Shown here: in pieces, positions 43,108 to 51,564 of the stretch | Position numbering within the stretch: the first letter of the stretch is position 1 | Layout: each line of letters begins with the position of its first letter | Assembly: GCF_914484835.1 (NCBI RefSeq) | Contig: NZ_CAJZAR010000079.1 | Location: 186,001 to 250,000 of the forward strand | Source of the DNA: Paraburkholderia tropica | Lineage (GTDB): Bacteria > Pseudomonadota > Gammaproteobacteria > Burkholderiales > Burkholderiaceae | DNA: 64,000 nt | Reading direction: 5' to 3' | Notes under the pieces: model-generated | What the model was told of the DNA's origin: nothing | The model's input: only the letters and a program-made list of their open reading frames with translations | The model's database searches: none | Made by a program: the position numbers and the translations under genes

Positions 43108-43547
43108 ACGATCGGGCGAGCATCTCGCCGGTGATGAAGACACACCTAGCGTAGTGCGGATCGCGTAAAACTGGTGTTAAAACTTCAGATGCGCATGGCA
43201 ATTAAAAGCGCCTCATTCGCATTTATCGACGACGCATTGACGAGAAATACTTGCATTTCCATATCGCTTTTATTCGCTTGGATTGACGTTGCTCGACAAC
43301 CTGAAACTTATCGTCAAAATGGAAAGTGATTCGAAAGATTTTTACGGAAAAAACCTTTGTAATCAGTGGTAACATGCGCAGCCGGTGAGGAAATTAGCCG
43401 ATATAAATATCCTCTGTACTGGTTGGAAACGCATTGCCTGCGGCATAACGAGTCCGACCCGCTTCCTTATTCATTAGAAAGAACGCGCCAGCGTCCGCCG
43501 CCGCACGATCGCGACGAAACGCCTTGAGGTTGGCGCCATTGCATGCC
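43108..43547. other. AT-rich intergenic region
   Basis: These 440 bases are clearly lower in GC than the surroundings and separate divergent genes. A 46-codon open frame (43189-43329) lacks a ribosome site and was not accepted. No terminator or clear promoter pair was found; GATATAAATATC at about 43400 is a near-palindrome. Confidence 0.5.
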
Positions 43548-44324
43548 ATGAAAGTCCGTAATGCCCGCCTTTGGGCACCCCGAGGTCCACGCCGCTGGTG
43601 TCTCGCAGCCGGCGCGCTCGCCATCGCGGCAGCCCTCCGTATCGCCCTGCATCCGGTGCTCGGCCCCATCATGCCCGCTACCGGGTTCTGCATCACCGCC
43701 GCGCTGGTCGAATACTATCTCGGTCTCGCACCCGCGCTCACGGTGATGGTGTTCGGTCTCGGAATCGCCGATTATCTGTTCGTGCCTCCTTACGGCAATA
43801 TTACGTATTTCGATCGACACGACCTGATCCTTGTCGTGTCGTATCCGCTCGTCACGCTGATCGTGATTACCTTGATCGAGCGCCTGCGGCGCGAGCAATG
43901 CCGCGCGCAATTGATCGCCTCGGTCGCGCAATCGCGCTACGAAATGCTGCTGCGTCACGACAACGAGCGCGCGCTCGCCCGCCGCGCCGTCGACGAAACG
44001 CATCGTCTGCTGCGCCATCTCGCGCAGCATCACGACGGCTTCATTCTCATCAAGGCGCTCGAAACCAATGCCGCGCAGCGCGCGAGCGTGGGACAGAGCG
44101 CCGGTTCCGCGCTGCCGCAGGCGAGTGAGATCGCGCCCGGCCCGCTGTTCGATGCAGTCCATCCCGACGACATGCAGCGCCTCGGCAATACGCTGTGGCC
44201 CGGCCATCATCGCGTGCGCCTGCGGCGCGCGCCGCACGAGCGCGAGCATCGGCTCACGAATTGCACCTGCGAGCGCTTCACGACGCACGCGGGCGAATTC
44301 CTCGTGCTGCGTACGGAGGCCTGA
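43548..44324 (+). CDS. DUF4118 membrane protein with PAS-like C-terminus
   Basis: A 258-residue inner-membrane protein. Residues about 15-110 hold three or four membrane segments matching DUF4118, the membrane part of KdpD-like sensors (ALRIALHPVLGPIMPATGFCITAALVEYYLGLAPALTVMVFGLGIADYLFVPPYG). A helical stretch and a degraded PAS-like region with the typical VHPDDMQRL motif follow. There is no histidine-kinase or response domain. ATG at 43548 was chosen; the ribosome site is weak. One base separates its stop from the esterase start, in a three-gene operon. Confidence 0.75.
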   Translation: MKVRNARLWAPRGPRRWCLAAGALAIAAALRIALHPVLGPIMPATGFCITAALVEYYLGLAPALTVMVFGLGIADYLFVPPYGNITYFDRHDLILVVSYPLVTLIVITLIERLRREQCRAQLIASVAQSRYEMLLRHDNERALARRAVDETHRLLRHLAQHHDGFILIKALETNAAQRASVGQSAGSALPQASEIAPGPLFDAVHPDDMQRLGNTLWPGHHRVRLRRAPHEREHRLTNCTCERFTTHAGEFLVLRTEA

Positions 44325-44325
44325 C

Positions 44326-45255
44326 ATGGCGACGATCGAACACCCTCCCGTCGCCGTGAAAGCGCCGGCCATGCAGGCCGCGCGCTTTTTCCACGAAGGC
44401 GATTCGCACGCCGTGCTGCTGCTGCACGGCCTTTCCAGTTCGCCGCTCGAATTGCGTTATCTCGCGCGCTATTTGCAGAACGAAGGCTTCACGGTCTGCG
44501 CGCCCGTCATCGAAGGCTATAGCGCGGGATCGCCGGTGCAGACGATGGAGCGCTGGCTCGAAGGCGCCGTGCGCGAATTCGACGCGCTGGCTGCGCGCTA
44601 CGCGCGTGTGTCGGTCTGCGGATTGTCGATCGGCGGCGCGCTGGCGCTGCGCCTCGTGCACGCCCGCCCGGCCGCGCAGTCGCTCGTGCTGCTTTCGCTC
44701 ACGCTCGCCTACGACGGCTGGGCGATTCCGTGGTATCGCTTCCTGCTCGATTGCGCGTATTACACGCCATTGCGCCACATCTACCAGTATCGCGAAGCCG
44801 AACCGTTCGGATTACGAAACGAAGCGCTGCGCGCGAAGATCGCCCGTGCGATGCAGCGCAACGCGTTCAGCGAAGTCGGCCCCTCGACGATTGCGCTGCC
44901 CGCGCTGCATCAGGCGCTGCGGCTTTCGCGCGCCGCGCGCAAGGACGTGGCCGAGATCGAGAACGACACGCTCGTGATTCATTCGATCGACGACGAAACC
45001 TCGAGCCCGCGCAATCCGCGCTACGTGATCGAGCATATCGGCGCGAGCTTGCTGCGCACCGTCTGGCTCGACGATTCGTATCACATGATCACGTCGGACA
45101 ACGAACGCGAGATCGTCGCGCGCGAGACCGCGCTGTTTCTGCGCGAAAGCGAAATCGCGCGCGGCGCACGCGACGCGCAAAGCCAGCCCGTGGTGTCGAA
45201 GGCACTGGCGCGACGCTTGCGCCAACTGGCGGCCGTGGGAAGGAAAAACACGTGA
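44326..45255 (+). CDS. Alpha/beta hydrolase, carboxylesterase/lysophospholipase-like
   Basis: A 309-residue serine hydrolase. The oxyanion segment is VLLLHGLSSSPLELRYLARYL, the nucleophile Ser is in VCGLSIGGALAL near residue 105, the acid is in VIHSIDDETSSP near 225 and the His in DDSYHMITSDNE near 255. The pattern resembles Est30/thermostable carboxylesterases and monoglyceride lipases. There is no signal peptide. A GGAGG site lies close upstream. The stop overlaps the MipA gene start by four bases. Confidence 0.85.
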   Translation: MATIEHPPVAVKAPAMQAARFFHEGDSHAVLLLHGLSSSPLELRYLARYLQNEGFTVCAPVIEGYSAGSPVQTMERWLEGAVREFDALAARYARVSVCGLSIGGALALRLVHARPAAQSLVLLSLTLAYDGWAIPWYRFLLDCAYYTPLRHIYQYREAEPFGLRNEALRAKIARAMQRNAFSEVGPSTIALPALHQALRLSRAARKDVAEIENDTLVIHSIDDETSSPRNPRYVIEHIGASLLRTVWLDDSYHMITSDNEREIVARETALFLRESEIARGARDAQSQPVVSKALARRLRQLAAVGRKNT

Positions 45256-46049
45256 GGACGCTGCCAAAACTCGCTGGCGCGATAGGCTTGGCGTGCGTGG
45301 CCGCGCTGGCCTGCGTTCGCCCCGCATGGGCCGACGATGCGCCGCAATCGTCACAAGCTGACTCGCCGTGGAAGATCGCGATCGGGCCGGGCATGTATAT
45401 CGCGCCCGAGTACCCGGGCGCGCGTCATTTGAAGGTGTATCCGTTCCCGTCGCTCGATATCTCGTACCGCGACCGCATCTTCTCGCAAGGCCCCGACGTG
45501 CTCGGCGTGAACGTGTTCCGCGGCGAGAACTATCACGTGGGCGCGTCGCTGAGCTTCGATTTCCAGTCGCGCAACGTTTCCGACGATCCGCATCTGCGCG
45601 GACTCGGCAACGTTGACGACGGCCCCAAGCTGCGCCTGTTCGCCGACTACACGCTATGGGCCTTCACGGGCGCGGCCGCCGTATATCAGGACATCAGCGG
45701 GCACGGCCAGGGCACGACGGCTTCGCTCGATCTGTACGCGTCGCTGCCGCTCACGGGCTGGCTGTTCTCGGTCGGTCCTGGCCTCACGTGGGCCAATGCG
45801 CTCTACACGCGCACGCTGTTCGGCGTGTCGGATGCGCAGAGCGAGGCGTCCGGCTTGCCGCAATACGCCACCGGCTCGGGCGTGCGCGACGTGCACATGA
45901 CGTTCTACGCGACGCACGATTTCTCGAAGCACTGGGTCGGCTCCGTCAACGCGACGCTCGGCCGCCTCGAACACTACGCCGCGGGCAGTCCGATCACCGA
46001 GCGCCGCCGCGAACTCACCACTTTCGCCGCGCTGAATTACCGCTTCTGA
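45252..46049 (+). CDS. MipA/OmpV family outer-membrane protein
   Basis: A 265-residue outer-membrane protein. The signal peptide ends ...ACVRPAWA before DDAP. WKIAIGPGMYIAPEYPGARHLKVYPFPSLDISYRDRIF is the family's start, and alternating strands run to a C-terminal Phe (LNYRF). MipA scaffolds murein-modifying enzymes in E. coli; in other bacteria the family is linked to stress and resistance. The start is GTG at 45252 overlapping the esterase stop (GTGA). It ends the three-gene operon with DUF4118 and the esterase. Confidence 0.88.
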   Translation: MRTLPKLAGAIGLACVAALACVRPAWADDAPQSSQADSPWKIAIGPGMYIAPEYPGARHLKVYPFPSLDISYRDRIFSQGPDVLGVNVFRGENYHVGASLSFDFQSRNVSDDPHLRGLGNVDDGPKLRLFADYTLWAFTGAAAVYQDISGHGQGTTASLDLYASLPLTGWLFSVGPGLTWANALYTRTLFGVSDAQSEASGLPQYATGSGVRDVHMTFYATHDFSKHWVGSVNATLGRLEHYAAGSPITERRRELTTFAALNYRF

Positions 46050-46085
46050 TCGCCCGCTTCCGGTCACCCGCTACTCGTCACGCTG

Positions 46086-46460
46086 CTAGCCGTTGCCGCC
46101 GTGAAAGAGCGTCAGCTTGTTCGATACGGACGTCACGCCTTGCACCGAGCGCGTTACCTCTTCCGCCTGGCGGATCTGGTCGCCGCTGCGCACGGTGCCG
46201 CTCAAGGTCACGGCGCCGCTGCGCGCCCGCACGAACACGCCTGAAACGTCGAAGCCCTGCGCCTTCGCCAGCGCGCGGCGCACCGCGTGAGACAGGGCAC
46301 GATCGGCCTTGGTCGCCTTCTGGCTCGCGGACGCGGTTTGCGCGGCCTGCGCGGGCATCGACGACGCCTCGGCGGGCGGGCTATCCGTCTGGGCGTACGC
46401 GGCGACGCCGCCGCTCAGCGCCACGCAGGCGCACACGCTTCGCAACAGAGTGAGTGTCAT
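46086..46460 (-). CDS. BON-domain periplasmic protein
   Basis: A 124-residue exported protein with signal peptide MTLTLLRSVCACVALSGGVAAYA followed by QTDS, an Ala/Ser/Gln-rich linker, and one BON domain at about residues 55-120 (ALSHAVRRALAKAQGFDVSGVFVRARSGAVTLSGTVRSGDQIRQAEEVTRSVQGVTSVSNKL). BON domains bind membranes and are common in osmotic-stress proteins. GGAG lies upstream. It is convergent with the MipA gene. Confidence 0.88.
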   Translation of the reverse strand: MTLTLLRSVCACVALSGGVAAYAQTDSPPAEASSMPAQAAQTASASQKATKADRALSHAVRRALAKAQGFDVSGVFVRARSGAVTLSGTVRSGDQIRQAEEVTRSVQGVTSVSNKLTLFHGGNG

Positions 46461-46582
46461 GACGATCTCCGTGGGGATGCGGATCGGCCGCGCAAGCCAT
46501 GCGCGGCTGTTACGGTTATACGCCAGACGCGCGCGACGGGTCGCCTGGCTGCAACGACAGCACGCGCATCGCCCACAGAATA

Positions 46583-47698
46583 CTAAGTAGTCCTTTTCTG
46601 CCGACGAAAGAATTGCCAGAGCATCGCGGTCGATTCGGGACCGCGCCCCGAATGAAACGCCTCGCGCGGATCGCCGCCGCTCCACGCGTGACCGAGCCCG
46701 CGAATCACGCAGACGCGCACGATCAAACGCCCGCCTTTCAGATAATCGACATAGTCCGCGCCGTCGCGCTCGAACGCACGCTCCTCGCCCACGCGCAGCA
46801 CGCCCTGCGCATCGACAAGCCGGTTGACGCGCGCGAACTCCACGCCCAGTTGCAGCGCATTGCGCCGCGCCACCACGGCGTCGATCTCGCCATGCACGAT
46901 CATGGCGGGCATGCCCGGATACGTCTGCACGTCGACAGTGCCGTCGATCAGTTGCGCGGGCTCCTCGCGGCTGCCGCGCCGCATGACGCTCATCGCGCTC
47001 ATCGTCGACGTGGCCGCGCCGAACACCGGCCCCGAATGCAGCCCCACGGCCGCGAAGAGTCGCGGATGCCGTATCGCGAGTTGCGCCGCGAGTCCCGCGC
47101 CCGCCGACATGCCCGCGAGATAGACGCGCGCGTCGTCGAAACCGTACTCGCGCACGAGCGCCGCGACGAGCGACGCCACGGCGGGCGCTTCCGTCTGCGC
47201 CGCGTCGCCGTGCCAGTGCCAGCAGCGCTGCGCATTCGCGGTCTTGGCCTGCTCCGGCAGCAGCACGGCGAAACCGGCGCGCTCCGCGAGCTTGCAGATA
47301 CGCGTGCCCGCCGCGAACGACGCCGCCGTCTGCTTGCAGCCGTGCAGCATGACGACGAGCGGCAAGCCCGCGCGCGGCGAATAACTCGCGGGCAAATACA
47401 ACTCGTAGGCGAGATGGTTGACGAGGTGGCCCGGCAAAGGCGGCGCGGAATGAAACGAGCGGACCCATTTTCCCGGCACGCCGGACGGCGTGGCGCGCGC
47501 CGCCGTGCGTTTGACCGCGGGCTGGCGCTTCGCGGCAGGTTTGATGACGGGCTTGAGGACAGACGTGGCAGCGGCCTTCGTGCCCCGCTTCTTCAGCCCG
47601 GATTTCGCGGCTTTCGGCGGCTTGACGGGCCGCACGCCGAGCGCGCTTGAAAGCAGATCGAAACCTCTGAGCCAGACGCTCGACTTTTTGCGGGGCAT
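46583..47698 (-). CDS. PHB depolymerase-like esterase with basic N-terminal extension
   Basis: A 371-residue serine esterase of the short-chain-length PHA depolymerase type. The catalytic part starts near residue 95 (YELYLPASYSPRAGLPLVVMLHGCKQTAASFAAGTR). The lipase box is YLAGMSAGAGLAAQLA, the Asp is in VHGEIDAVVARR and the His in GLGHAWSGGDPREAF. The first 80 residues are unusually rich in Lys, Pro and Ala (KPPKAAKSGLKKRGTKAAA, KPVIKPAAKRQPAVKR) and lack a secretion signal, so an intracellular granule- or nucleic-acid-binding tail is possible. The start at MPRKKSS (47698) was chosen as the first sequence in keeping with this tail. Confidence 0.85.
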   Translation of the reverse strand: MPRKKSSVWLRGFDLLSSALGVRPVKPPKAAKSGLKKRGTKAAATSVLKPVIKPAAKRQPAVKRTAARATPSGVPGKWVRSFHSAPPLPGHLVNHLAYELYLPASYSPRAGLPLVVMLHGCKQTAASFAAGTRICKLAERAGFAVLLPEQAKTANAQRCWHWHGDAAQTEAPAVASLVAALVREYGFDDARVYLAGMSAGAGLAAQLAIRHPRLFAAVGLHSGPVFGAATSTMSAMSVMRRGSREEPAQLIDGTVDVQTYPGMPAMIVHGEIDAVVARRNALQLGVEFARVNRLVDAQGVLRVGEERAFERDGADYVDYLKGGRLIVRVCVIRGLGHAWSGGDPREAFHSGRGPESTAMLWQFFRRQKRTT

Positions 47699-48029
47699 GG
47701 GCAGCGGCGCCGAAGTGTGCGGAGAGACGTGTGCGGAAATTCGCGGTGCTTCGTGGTGTTTCGCGAAGCTTGCGTGTTCGCGCCCTTCAATGCGGACGCG
47801 GTTCGAAACCGCGCGCGGGCAGCCTGCCACGCACGCTCGCCTCACTGTATCGCGACCGCCAAACCCGCGCTTCGGACGCGCTCGCCTTAGCCGAACTCGC
47901 CGCCCGCGCGAGTTAACTTTTCTTCATCAAGCCGTCTCTTTTCTGATAAGTCCAGGGCACTACGCTATGCAACATGGAGCGAGCAATAACACCCGCATCG
48001 CTCCTCACTCAACCGTAATGGAGAAACAG
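47699..48029. other. Intergenic region before the DUF4148 gene
   Basis: These 331 bases separate divergent genes. The last 120 bases before the DUF4148 gene are AT-richer and probably hold its promoter, but no consensus pair is certain. No gene was supported. Confidence 0.5.
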
Positions 48030-48311
48030 ATGAAAGCCCTCATGATCGCCGCCGCCCTTGCAGGTATCGCCACCACCACGACCGCCTTCGCGCAGACGAA
48101 CGTCGGCTCGGCGCCGAATTACGGCACGCATCAAGCCGCGCCCACGCAGGTGAAATACGTCGGCGCGGCCGCATCGGCGGAACAATGGGTGCCGCCGTAC
48201 GGCCAGGCCGTCAAGCCGCTCACGCGTGCCCAGGTGTATCAGGATCTCGTGCACGCCGAGCAGGACGGTCAGCTCGCGTATCTGGATTCGGTGGTGTACG
48301 CGCACTCGTAA
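48030..48311 (+). CDS. DUF4148 family exported protein
   Basis: A 93-residue protein with signal peptide MKALMIAAALAGIATTTTAFA before QTNV. The tail KPLTRAQVYQDLVHAEQDGQLAYLDSVVYAHS is typical of DUF4148, a family common in Burkholderia and expanded in number there. ATG at 48030 is preferred because GGAG lies correctly upstream; an ATG at 48018 would add four residues. The function is unknown. Confidence 0.83.
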   Translation: MKALMIAAALAGIATTTTAFAQTNVGSAPNYGTHQAAPTQVKYVGAAASAEQWVPPYGQAVKPLTRAQVYQDLVHAEQDGQLAYLDSVVYAHS

Positions 48312-48336
48312 TGCGCGCCGCAAAGGCAGGCGCGGC

Positions 48337-49092
48337 TCAGACCGCGCCCGCCAGATGAAAGCGCGACGCCGGATGCCAGAGTTGCATGGCCGTCGCCACG
48401 TCGTCGCCGACCCAGGTGCGCCGCCATAGCATCAGGCAAGGCTCGCCGATTTCCATCGCGAGATGGCGGCGAATCTGCGCATCGGGCTTGCGCGCGTAAA
48501 TGCGGAATTCCGCGCGCTGGATCGGCGCGAGCCGCACCATATACACGTTCGGCGTTTCGAGCGTGAAGTCCTGCTCCAGATAACGCGGAAACACCCGCGG
48601 ATTCACATAGCGGTCCTCGAACTGAATTGGTTCGTTATCCTCCATATGTACGATGGAGGAATGAAACACCGGACCGCTTTTCAATTCCAGTTCGTCGATC
48701 GCGGTGGACCATCCGCTCGCTTCGAGCGCGATCACGCGCGCCGCGTGGCGATGGCCGCGCGAGGCGATTTCGTCCGCGATATTGCGGATATCCAGCACCG
48801 TCGATTCGTAATCGCGCGGCGCGACGAACGTGCCCGATCCCTGTACACGCGTCAGCACGTGCTCCGCGGTCAGTTCGCGCAACGCGCGCGAGACCGTCAT
48901 GCGCGCCACGCCGAACTCCTTCACGAACTCGGTTTCCGAGGGAATCGCATCGCCCGGCTTCCAGGTGCCGTCGGCGATATGCCCCATCACGTAACGCTTG
49001 ATCTGCTCGTAGGGCGGCGCGACCTTGCGCGGCGCGGACGGCGTGCGCCGCGCCGCGCTTTCGGCCTGCATCGGAGCGCTCATGTCGGTCAT
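48337..49092 (-). CDS. GntR-family regulator, HutC subfamily
   Basis: A 251-residue repressor. The winged helix is PPYEQIKRYVMGHIADGTWKPGDAIPSETEFVKEFGVARMTVSRALRELTAEHVLTRVQGSGTFVAP. The rest is a UTRA effector domain (FHSSIVHMEDNEPIQFEDRYVNPRVFPRYLEQDF; TWVGDDVATAMQLWHPASRF) of the HutC histidine-utilisation type, which binds urocanate in classical systems. It is the last gene of the six-gene operon, 25 bases after the lyase-like gene, and would autoregulate through the palindrome at 54059. The ligand may differ here, since the lyase partner is atypical. Confidence 0.9.
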   Translation of the reverse strand: MTDMSAPMQAESAARRTPSAPRKVAPPYEQIKRYVMGHIADGTWKPGDAIPSETEFVKEFGVARMTVSRALRELTAEHVLTRVQGSGTFVAPRDYESTVLDIRNIADEIASRGHRHAARVIALEASGWSTAIDELELKSGPVFHSSIVHMEDNEPIQFEDRYVNPRVFPRYLEQDFTLETPNVYMVRLAPIQRAEFRIYARKPDAQIRRHLAMEIGEPCLMLWRRTWVGDDVATAMQLWHPASRFHLAGAV

Positions 49093-49117
49093 GATCTCGT
49101 TGCGCCTCGAACCGCGT

Positions 49118-50728
49118 TCAGCTGCCGACCACGCCCGGCATCGCATCGTTGGCGGACGCCGCGCCCGCGCCTGCGACGGGCTCGACCGGCGCGGGCGTCC
49201 AGCGCTCGGGCGTCGACGGCAAATCGAACGGATCGGGCAGCGGCGGCGGTCCGCCATCGGCGATCAGATGGAAGGCCAGCGTCATGTCTTCCGCAAGCGG
49301 GCGGTCGTCGCAATAGGTCGGCAGCACGCCGCGCACCTGCGTATAGAGCGCTTCCGTGTACGGCGCGCGCGCCGCCGCGAGCGGCTGCAGATCGTAGGCC
49401 TGCGCCGCCGCCAGCAGTTCGATGCCGACAATGCGGCTGCTGTTTTCGATGACCGCGAGCGCCTTGAGCGCAGCGGGCGTCGCGTGACACAGATGATCTT
49501 CCTGCAAGCCGGACGTCACCCCGCCGTCGAGACTCGCGGGCGCGGCTTCGCGGCGGTTCTGCGCGACCAGCGCGGCCGCCGTGTACTGCGCGATCATGAA
49601 GCCCGAACGCGTGCCGCTCGCTTGCGCGAGGAACGCGGGCAGTCCGCTCACGAGCGGATTCACGAGGCGGTCCAGACGCCGCTCCGCCATCGCCGCGACC
49701 TGCGCGACGGCGGCGGCGAGGCTGTCCATCGCCAGCGCGATCGACGCGCCCACCGCGTGCGCCTGCGAATACACGCGAGGTTCATCAGGTGTCCCAACGA
49801 CAATCGGATTGTCGGTCGTCGACGCGAGTTCGCGATTCACCACTTCCGCCGTCGCGGCCAGCACGTCGCGCGCCGCGCCGTGCACATGCGGAATCGTCCG
49901 CATGCTGAGCGGATCCTGGGTGCGCCGCCCGAGCGCCGCCGCCAGCAGGCCGCTGCCCGCGAGCGCCGCGCGCATGCGCGCGCCGACTCGCGCAAGGCCC
50001 GGCGAAACGCGAAACGCCAGCGAGCCCGCGTCGAACGCCGCCATCTGCCCGCCGAGATTTTCGAAGCTCATCGCGGCGACCGCGTCGGCCCAATCGAGCA
50101 GCCAGTGCGCGCGTTGCAGCGCGAGCGCCGCGAGCCCCGTCACGCACGGCGTGCCGTTCACGAGGCTCAAACCCTCCTTCGCCTGCAACGACAGCGGTTC
50201 GAGTCCGAGCCGCCGCAACGCTTCGGCGCCGCTCAGCCGCTCGCCGCGCCAGCGCGCGTGACCCGCGCCCACGCACACGAGCGCGATATGCGCCATGTGA
50301 CTCAGATAACCGACCGAACCGAGCGCCGGCACTTCGGGCAGGCAGTCGGCTTCGAGCAGCGCCACGAGCCGCTCGACGAGTTCGACGCGCACGCCCGAAT
50401 GCCCATGCGCGTAGTTGTTGATGGCGGCGGCCATGATCGCGCGCGTTTCCTGCGCGCCCAGCGGCTCGCCCACGCCCACCGCATGGCTCATCAGAATGTT
50501 GTGCGACAGCGCGTGCTGTTCGGCGGGCGACACGACCACGTCGCACAGCGCGCCGACGCCCGTGTTCACGCCATACGCGCGGATATTGCGGGTGATGATC
50601 TGCTCGACCAGCGCACGCGCGGCGCCGATGCGCTCGCGCGCGTCGGGTGCCAATTCGAGGGGCGCGCCCGCGGCGACGGCGCAGATTTCGCGCCAGTCCA
50701 ACGGGCGCGTGGAACGGATGACTGACAT
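49118..50728 (-). CDS. Histidine ammonia-lyase-like protein lacking the MIO triad
   Basis: A 536-residue member of the HAL/PAL aromatic amino acid lyase superfamily. Conserved landmarks are YGVNTGVGAL near residue 52, SHAVGVGEPL, SLVNGTP, QDPLSMRTIPHVHG, STTDNPIV and QEDHLCHA near 405. The MIO-forming segment, usually GSVGASGDLAPLAH, reads GSVGYLSHMAH at residues 137-147. Exactly three residues, Ala-Ser-Gly, are missing, with no frameshift. The Tyr of QDPYS is also Leu. So the MIO electrophile cannot form by the known route. It may be a non-lyase (for example a mutase, decarboxylase or binding protein) or use other chemistry. It is coupled with an amino acid ABC importer and a HutC-type repressor. 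Confidence 0.85.
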   Translation of the reverse strand: MSVIRSTRPLDWREICAVAAGAPLELAPDARERIGAARALVEQIITRNIRAYGVNTGVGALCDVVVSPAEQHALSHNILMSHAVGVGEPLGAQETRAIMAAAINNYAHGHSGVRVELVERLVALLEADCLPEVPALGSVGYLSHMAHIALVCVGAGHARWRGERLSGAEALRRLGLEPLSLQAKEGLSLVNGTPCVTGLAALALQRAHWLLDWADAVAAMSFENLGGQMAAFDAGSLAFRVSPGLARVGARMRAALAGSGLLAAALGRRTQDPLSMRTIPHVHGAARDVLAATAEVVNRELASTTDNPIVVGTPDEPRVYSQAHAVGASIALAMDSLAAAVAQVAAMAERRLDRLVNPLVSGLPAFLAQASGTRSGFMIAQYTAAALVAQNRREAAPASLDGGVTSGLQEDHLCHATPAALKALAVIENSSRIVGIELLAAAQAYDLQPLAAARAPYTEALYTQVRGVLPTYCDDRPLAEDMTLAFHLIADGGPPPLPDPFDLPSTPERWTPAPVEPVAGAGAASANDAMPGVVGS

Positions 50729-50747
50729 GATGAACTCGGTCCGGGAA

Positions 50748-51539
50748 TCAGTGAGCGTTGCGGTCCTGGTGGCTCGACACGAACTGGCGGAAGCGTTCCG
50801 ACTTGTGTTCGCCGAATACCTCGTCGGGCGTGCCGTCCGAATCGACCTGGCCTTGATGCAGGAACATCACGCGATTCGACACATGTTTCGCGAAACCCAT
50901 TTCGTGGGTGACGACGAGCATCGTGCGGCCCTCGTCGGCGAGCGCGCGCATCACGCGCAGCACTTCGCCCACGAGTTCGGGATCGAGCGCCGACGTCGGC
51001 TCGTCGAACAACATCACCTTCGGATGCATCGCGAGTGCGCGCGCGATGGCCACGCGCTGCTGCTGGCCGCCGGACAGATGGGCGGGATAGTGCGCACGCT
51101 TGTCGGCGAGACCGACCTTGGCGAGCAGCGCCTCGGCTTCCTCGATCGATTCCGCGCGCGTGCGCTTGAGCACGCGCATCGGCCCTTCGATGAGGTTTTC
51201 GAGCACGGTCATGTGCGACCAGAGATTGAAGTTCTGAAACACCATGCCCAGCTGCGAGCGCACGCGGTCCACCTGGCGGCGGTCCTCGGGTTGCAGTTTG
51301 CCGTCGCGGCGGCGCTTCATTTTCAGCGCTTCGCCGCCGAGCGCCACGGAACCGTCGTCGGGCATTTCGAGCAGATTCAGGCAGCGCAGGAAGGTGCTCT
51401 TGCCCGATCCGCTCGCGCCGAGAATCGAAATCACATCGCCTTCGTGGGCGTCGAGCGAAATGCCCTTGAGGACGTGATGGTCGCCGAACGACTTGTGAAT
51501 GTTCTTCACGGACAGGGCGACCGGTGCGGATGCGTTCAT
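50748..51539 (-). CDS. Polar amino acid ABC transporter ATP-binding protein (HisP/GlnQ-like)
   Basis: A 263-residue ATPase. Walker A is GASGSGKST, the Q-loop is VFQNFNLWSHMTV, the signature is LSGGQQQRVAIARA and Walker B VMLFDEPTSALDPE, followed by VTHEMGFAKHVSNRV, a marker of the HisP/GlnQ group. The insert MKRRRDGKLQPEDRRQVDRVR near residue 80 also fits HisP. It lies 19 bases upstream of the lyase-like gene in the operon. Confidence 0.93.
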   Translation of the reverse strand: MNASAPVALSVKNIHKSFGDHHVLKGISLDAHEGDVISILGASGSGKSTFLRCLNLLEMPDDGSVALGGEALKMKRRRDGKLQPEDRRQVDRVRSQLGMVFQNFNLWSHMTVLENLIEGPMRVLKRTRAESIEEAEALLAKVGLADKRAHYPAHLSGGQQQRVAIARALAMHPKVMLFDEPTSALDPELVGEVLRVMRALADEGRTMLVVTHEMGFAKHVSNRVMFLHQGQVDSDGTPDEVFGEHKSERFRQFVSSHQDRNAH

Positions 51540-51564
51540 ACGTTTCTCCGGGGGGATGCGCCGC

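Noticed and set aside
43189..43329. 46-codon open frame in the AT-rich spacer
   Set aside because: No ribosome site, no recognisable sequence and no promoter tied to it; too weak to call a gene.
48329..48348. Hairpin GGCGCGG/CCGCGCC between the DUF4148 gene and the HutC-type gene
   Set aside because: No T-tract on either strand, and it overlaps the HutC-type stop codon; terminator function is not supported.
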